Origin: Ferruginibacter sp.
GTDB taxonomy: Bacteria > Bacteroidota > Bacteroidia > Chitinophagales > Chitinophagaceae
Direction of reading: 5' to 3'
DNA length: 64,000 bases
NCBI GenBank assembly: GCA_016786725.1
Contig: JAEUVU010000012.1
Location: forward strand, 43,806 to 107,805
Position 1 is the stretch's first letter. Each line of letters starts with the position of its first letter. The position numbers and the translations under genes are program-made. Shown here in pieces: positions 61,415-64,000 of the stretch. The notes beneath the pieces are model-generated. The model was not told the DNA's origin, ran no database searches, and saw nothing but the letters and a program-made list of their open reading frames with translations.

Positions 61415-62368
61415 TTATGCGTAAATTTTAAAAAAGGCCATTGACAACAGCCCTGCCAGCATCACAATTTTAATTACAGTACTCAACCGGTGATAATCTT
61501 TAGGTACCTGCGCCTGGTAAAGCTTACGTAAAATCCAAACCAGGGGCGCCAGTATCAGCAAAATAGAATATGCAGCGCTCCCGTACCATCCCAATTGCCA
61601 CACGTAAATTTGTACAACGCTTATCATACCTGTTAAAACCACCAGCCACACAGCTACAAAAACCTTGCTGGCCGGTATTCCCCAGCTGATAGGAATAGTT
61701 TTGCAGCCATATTTTTTATCCCCTTCCATGTCTTCCATATCCTTTACCACTTCTCTTATCAATGAAATTACAAAAGCAAAACCGGCATATAAAAAGCTGA
61801 TACGCATGAAGCGGTTTAATATAGCCTGCCGTTCAGTCAGTTCATATCCTTCAAAACTTAAAGTTCTGTAGTAGCAAAGAAAGCATACAAAAATCACCCA
61901 TGCAGTAAGCAGGGAAATCAAAATGTTACCAACAAGCAATTTCTTTTTTAAACTGATGCTGTAAGCAAACAAAAGTAAAACGCAAACAGTATTGGAAATG
62001 CCCAGCCAGAAAACCGGCGTATTAAAATCAATATAAAACCCGGTGAGGATGGCTGTTACTGAAAAAACAATGTGTATGATAATTGCCCAGCGCCTTTTGA
62101 TAAGTTTATCAATTATCTTCTTTTCAGGTTTGTTTATCTCATCAATGTTACGGTCGAAATAATCATTGATGATATTACCTGCAGCGGCAATAAGCAGGGA
62201 TGATATTATAAGCAGCAGATAATGAAGGTTTTTAAAAGAACTGTGTATCCGCACTTCATCACCGTAATAAAAAGGGACTACCGAAAAATAAAACAAAACC
62301 TGTGTTACAGCAATCATAACCAGGTTTGGCAAACGTACCAGCCTTAAAAAAGCATTGAGTAGTTTCAT
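61415..62368 (-). CDS. UbiA-family prenyltransferase
   Basis: The 317-residue protein has about eight transmembrane helices and both Asp-rich motifs of the family: NIINDYFDRNIDEINKPEKK (first) and DMEDMEGDKKYGCKT (second). UbiA enzymes attach polyprenyl chains to an acceptor. In Bacteroidota, the copy between Maf and a KdsC-like phosphatase is often annotated as a geranylgeranylglycerol-phosphate geranylgeranyltransferase, but the substrate cannot be read from the sequence. The Maf gene follows 29 bases later. Confidence 0.9.
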   Translation of the reverse strand: MKLLNAFLRLVRLPNLVMIAVTQVLFYFSVVPFYYGDEVRIHSSFKNLHYLLLIISSLLIAAAGNIINDYFDRNIDEINKPEKKIIDKLIKRRWAIIIHIVFSVTAILTGFYIDFNTPVFWLGISNTVCVLLLFAYSISLKKKLLVGNILISLLTAWVIFVCFLCYYRTLSFEGYELTERQAILNRFMRISFLYAGFAFVISLIREVVKDMEDMEGDKKYGCKTIPISWGIPASKVFVAVWLVVLTGMISVVQIYVWQLGWYGSAAYSILLILAPLVWILRKLYQAQVPKDYHRLSTVIKIVMLAGLLSMAFFKIYA

Positions 62369-62416
62369 GAAAAATTGTGAGAACGAAAATAAGCATTGAA
62401 AGCGTAAAAAACAGGT

Positions 62417-62938
62417 TTACTTTGAGGCTACAGTGGTATCCAGGTCCCAATCTCCGTTCAGCTTTAATACTTTTTCTATCACATCCCTGGCGCAGCCTTT
62501 ACCGCCTGCTATGGGGGAAATGTAATGTGATATCTGCTTTATCTCTGCCACTGCATCTGCAGGGCAGCAAGGCAAGCCTGTTAACTGCATGGGGGTATAA
62601 TCGGGTATATCATCACCCATAAATAAAACCTCATCCCAGTTCAACTGGTGCTGGGCAACATATTCAACCAGTTTCTCTTTCTTATTGTCCACTTTTAAAA
62701 AACAATCCTGCACTCCCAGCCTTTCTAATCTTTCTTTAACTGCATCAGATGTTCCGCCTGAAATGATGACAACACGGTAACCCTTCTTTACCGCCAGTTG
62801 CAAGGCATACCCATCTTTAATGTTCATCAGTCTTGCCATCTGCCCGTCGTTCAATATCAATAAACTGCCCTCGGTAAGCACACCGTCAACATCAAACACA
62901 AATGTTTTAATAGATTTAAATTTTTCGAGAACGCTCAT
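62417..62938 (-). CDS. KdsC-like HAD phosphatase
   Basis: The 173-residue protein has the HAD motifs of the C0-type KdsC group: TFVFDVDGVLTEG with catalytic Asp residues (about 14-22), VVIISGGTSDAVKERLERLG (motif II), and VLFMGDDIPDYTPMQLTG (motif IV). It lacks a cap domain, as in KdsC, which makes Kdo from Kdo-8-phosphate. Kdo synthase genes are not adjacent, so the substrate is unproven. It leads the run KdsC-UbiA-Maf-DUF2851. Confidence 0.88.
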   Translation of the reverse strand: MSVLEKFKSIKTFVFDVDGVLTEGSLLILNDGQMARLMNIKDGYALQLAVKKGYRVVIISGGTSDAVKERLERLGVQDCFLKVDNKKEKLVEYVAQHQLNWDEVLFMGDDIPDYTPMQLTGLPCCPADAVAEIKQISHYISPIAGGKGCARDVIEKVLKLNGDWDLDTTVASK

Positions 62939-62944
62939 GGAATT

Positions 62945-63027
62945 TGGTTTAGGAGTTTAGGGTTTAGAGGTTTAGAGTTAACAACTTTTCAAAGCTAAAC
63001 TTCTAAACTACTCAACCTCTAAACCTA
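62945..63027. repeat. TTTAGG/CCTAAA-rich inverted region
   Basis: GGTTTAGGAGTTTAGGGTTTAG-type text (62945-62979, shown here in part) is followed by CTAAACTTCTAAAC-type text (62995-63027) that is broadly its complement. AGGTTTAGAG pairs with CTCTAAACCT. The sequence resembles telomere-like TTTAGGG motifs, but it is one short intergenic block. Confidence 0.55.
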
Positions 63028-63261
63028 CTTTTGGTTATCCCTCCACTCATAAACCCAGCTGCTCTGTATCATTTCAAGGTGACCCTCATTGCTTTCTTCG
63101 GCTTTGCCCGAAAAGCCTGGTATTTCCATCACCCATTTATGCAGGTCGGTAAAACGTATGCGGTATATCCTGCTTTCGCCAAAATCATCACCAAAACGTT
63201 CGTACAGCTTCATGGCAATATCTTCATAATCGTTCCAGTGTATAGGGGGTTCGAAGGTCAT
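63025..63261 (-). CDS. iscX: Fe-S cluster assembly protein IscX
   Basis: IscX is a small acidic iron-binding regulator of the IscS desulfurase. The 78-residue protein has IHWNDYEDIAMKLYERFGDDF, RIRFTDLHKWVMEIPGFSG and SWVYEWRDNQK, which cover the family's conserved WxDxxxIAxxLxExxPD-type and FTDLxxWV patterns. Length is slightly above the usual 66. The ferredoxin gene lies upstream on the same strand, so both belong to Fe-S assembly. Confidence 0.93.
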   Translation of the reverse strand: MTFEPPIHWNDYEDIAMKLYERFGDDFGESRIYRIRFTDLHKWVMEIPGFSGKAEESNEGHLEMIQSSWVYEWRDNQK

Positions 63262-63280
63262 AATGTTAATTTGATAATGT

Positions 63281-63386
63281 GCTGATTAGCTAATCTGCTA
63301 ATTTCTAAGGCGAAAGTATCTAATTATTTTTAAAAGCAATTTGCACAAACAAATTAGCACATCAGCATATTGGCTGATTAGCTAAT
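63281..63386. repeat. GCTGATTAGCTAAT direct repeat region between iscX and ferredoxin genes
   Basis: GCTGATTAGCTAAT occurs at 63281-63294 and 63373-63386. Between them are CAAATTAGCACATCAGC-type segments that are inverted versions. The 130-base gap has no clear gene or promoter. Confidence 0.6.
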
Positions 63387-63390
63387 TGTT

Positions 63391-63726
63391 TTATTCTCCC
63401 AAAAACTGTGTCTGGTCGGGCAAAGTAACAGATATTTCTCCTTCACCATCCAGCAAAACACACTGGCAACCCAGGCGGGAGTTTAATCTTGGATTAACTG
63501 CCCTGTCAATAAAATCTTCTTCTTTATCGCTCAGTTCTTCCAAAAACTCTTCTCCCTGCTGCACATATAAATGGCAGGTGCTGCAGGCGCAAACCCCGCC
63601 GCAGTTATGATGCAATTCAATATCATTTTTTAACGCAACTTCCAGTATAGACTGATCGGGTTCTATATCAGTCAGCGTTACCGGTTCCAGGCCTTTTTGC
63701 TCAAACTTAAATGTTATACTGTACAT
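63391..63726 (-). CDS. fdx: 2Fe-2S ferredoxin (Fdx/adrenodoxin type)
   Basis: The start is the ATG at 63726, 24 bases inside an earlier ATG; the later one fits the promoter box. The 111-residue protein has C42, C48 and C51 in HNCGGVCACSTCH (C-x5-C-x2-C) and C87 in RLGCQCV, the 2Fe-2S ligands. It also has EEEDFIDRA-like acidic text used for partner docking. Adrenodoxin-type ferredoxins supply electrons for Fe-S cluster assembly, in line with iscX next door. Confidence 0.93.
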   Translation of the reverse strand: MYSITFKFEQKGLEPVTLTDIEPDQSILEVALKNDIELHHNCGGVCACSTCHLYVQQGEEFLEELSDKEEDFIDRAVNPRLNSRLGCQCVLLDGEGEISVTLPDQTQFLGE

Positions 63727-63747
63727 AGTGCTGCAAATTTCGGGTTG

Positions 63748-63755
63748 CAAACCTA
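63748..63755 (-). promoter_or_regulatory. Bacteroidota -7 box upstream of ferredoxin gene
   Basis: The minus-strand TAGGTTTG matches TAnnTTTG and lies 21 bases before the ATG at 63726. It would overlap an upstream ATG at 63750, so the downstream start is more likely. Confidence 0.6.
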
Positions 63756-63802
63756 CTTTAAATTACCAATTAAGGAAAATATAACTTGGCCTGAATGGTT
63801 TT

Positions 63803-63810
63803 TAAGTTTG
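63803..63810 (+). promoter_or_regulatory. Bacteroidota -7 box upstream of partial lipoprotein gene
   Basis: TAAGTTTG matches TAnnTTTG and lies 51 bases before the ATG at 63862. An upstream TTG (63786-63788) is only 14 bases away, shorter than usual. Confidence 0.45.
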
Positions 63811-63861
63811 AAAAGTAAAAAGGTTTTCCTACTTTTCGTTTTTAACAACAAGACGGTCAAT

Positions 63862-64000
63862 ATGTTTGTAAACACAAAGATCTTTATCAATACAGCCCTG
63901 CTTTTTAGCGGTATCTTATTTTCCTCCTGCGGAGATGATAAGAAGAAGGAAGAGCCGGTAAAGCCCGAAAAAGGACGTATTAAAACAGAAGTTAAAAAAG
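63862..64000 (+). CDS. Lipoprotein, start only (cut by window edge)
   Basis: The ATG at 63862 opens a frame that runs off the window after 46 codons. It has a lipoprotein signal (GILFSSC, Cys23) and then a Lys/Glu-rich linker (KKKEEPVKPEKG). Too little is present to name the domain. It is divergent from the ferredoxin gene. Confidence 0.65.
   Translation, partial: MFVNTKIFINTALLFSGILFSSCGDDKKKEEPVKPEKGRIKTEVKK

Noticed and set aside
62945..63027. Telomere-like tract considered as a replicon end
   Set aside because: It is internal, flanked by ordinary genes on both sides, and too short.

Overview
The window looks like a chromosomal segment of a Bacteroidota bacterium, most likely a Chitinophagaceae-type soil or freshwater lineage (inference). 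The signs are a PorV outer-membrane channel of the type IX secretion system (T9SS), T9SS type A and type B C-terminal sorting domains, CarboxypepD_reg/TonB outer-membrane receptors, a GLPGLI protein, many small lipoproteins, and promoter elements of the Bacteroidota form TAnnTTTG. Most of the window is ordinary housekeeping DNA with short operons and many palindromic intergenic repeats. There is no prophage, CRISPR array, rRNA or tRNA that I can see. One decayed IS200-like transposase is present.

Layout. 1-6.2 kb: a TPR-like secreted protein (cut by the window), DnaG primase, a DUF4349 lipoprotein, an EVE-domain protein, TatA and PorV. 6.2-15.2 kb: a same-strand block of two DUF4331 paralogues (the second with a T9SS tail), a TPR lipoprotein, a small His-containing membrane-anchored protein, a TonB-dependent receptor and a HupE/UreJ-type membrane protein. 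I read this block as a candidate surface-exposed metal acquisition system, and it is the least described part of the window. 15.3-21 kb: hypotheticals, an orphan LutA-like Fe-S protein coupled to lumazine synthase, a TPR protein and PDH E1 alpha. 21.3-25.3 kb: a seven-repeat SBBP propeller protein with a T9SS type B tail, divergent from recF and a DUF721 (DciA-like) gene. 25.3-34.5 kb: TraB/GumN, a DUF3857 protein, a UbiD-family decarboxylase, PDH E1 beta, thiolase, and small secreted proteins including a mono-heme cytochrome-like lipoprotein. 34.6-41 kb: a DppB-type permease, DoxX, DUF1599, folP, an FKBP prolyl isomerase, a DHH phosphoesterase and ndk. 41.2-43.8 kb: an arginase - DUF1684 - CtlX cluster for arginine and citrulline breakdown.

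44.8-57 kb is a glycogen and sugar region: glgB, an outer-membrane barrel with a GLPGLI partner, a transposase relic surrounded by REP-like palindromes, a glgA-glgC operon, and divergently a FucP-type sugar MFS transporter with an ROK sugar kinase. Together these would import and phosphorylate a hexose and store it as glycogen. 57-64 kb: lipA, an outer-membrane protein, OsmC, then a minus-strand run KdsC-like phosphatase - UbiA prenyltransferase - Maf - DUF2851, then IscX, a 2Fe-2S ferredoxin and the start of a lipoprotein.

Functional links: PDH E1 alpha, E1 beta and lipoyl synthase all serve pyruvate dehydrogenase but lie in three places. PorV would export the DUF4331 protein and the SBBP protein. 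IscX and ferredoxin belong to Fe-S cluster assembly, which feeds LipA and the LutA-like protein.
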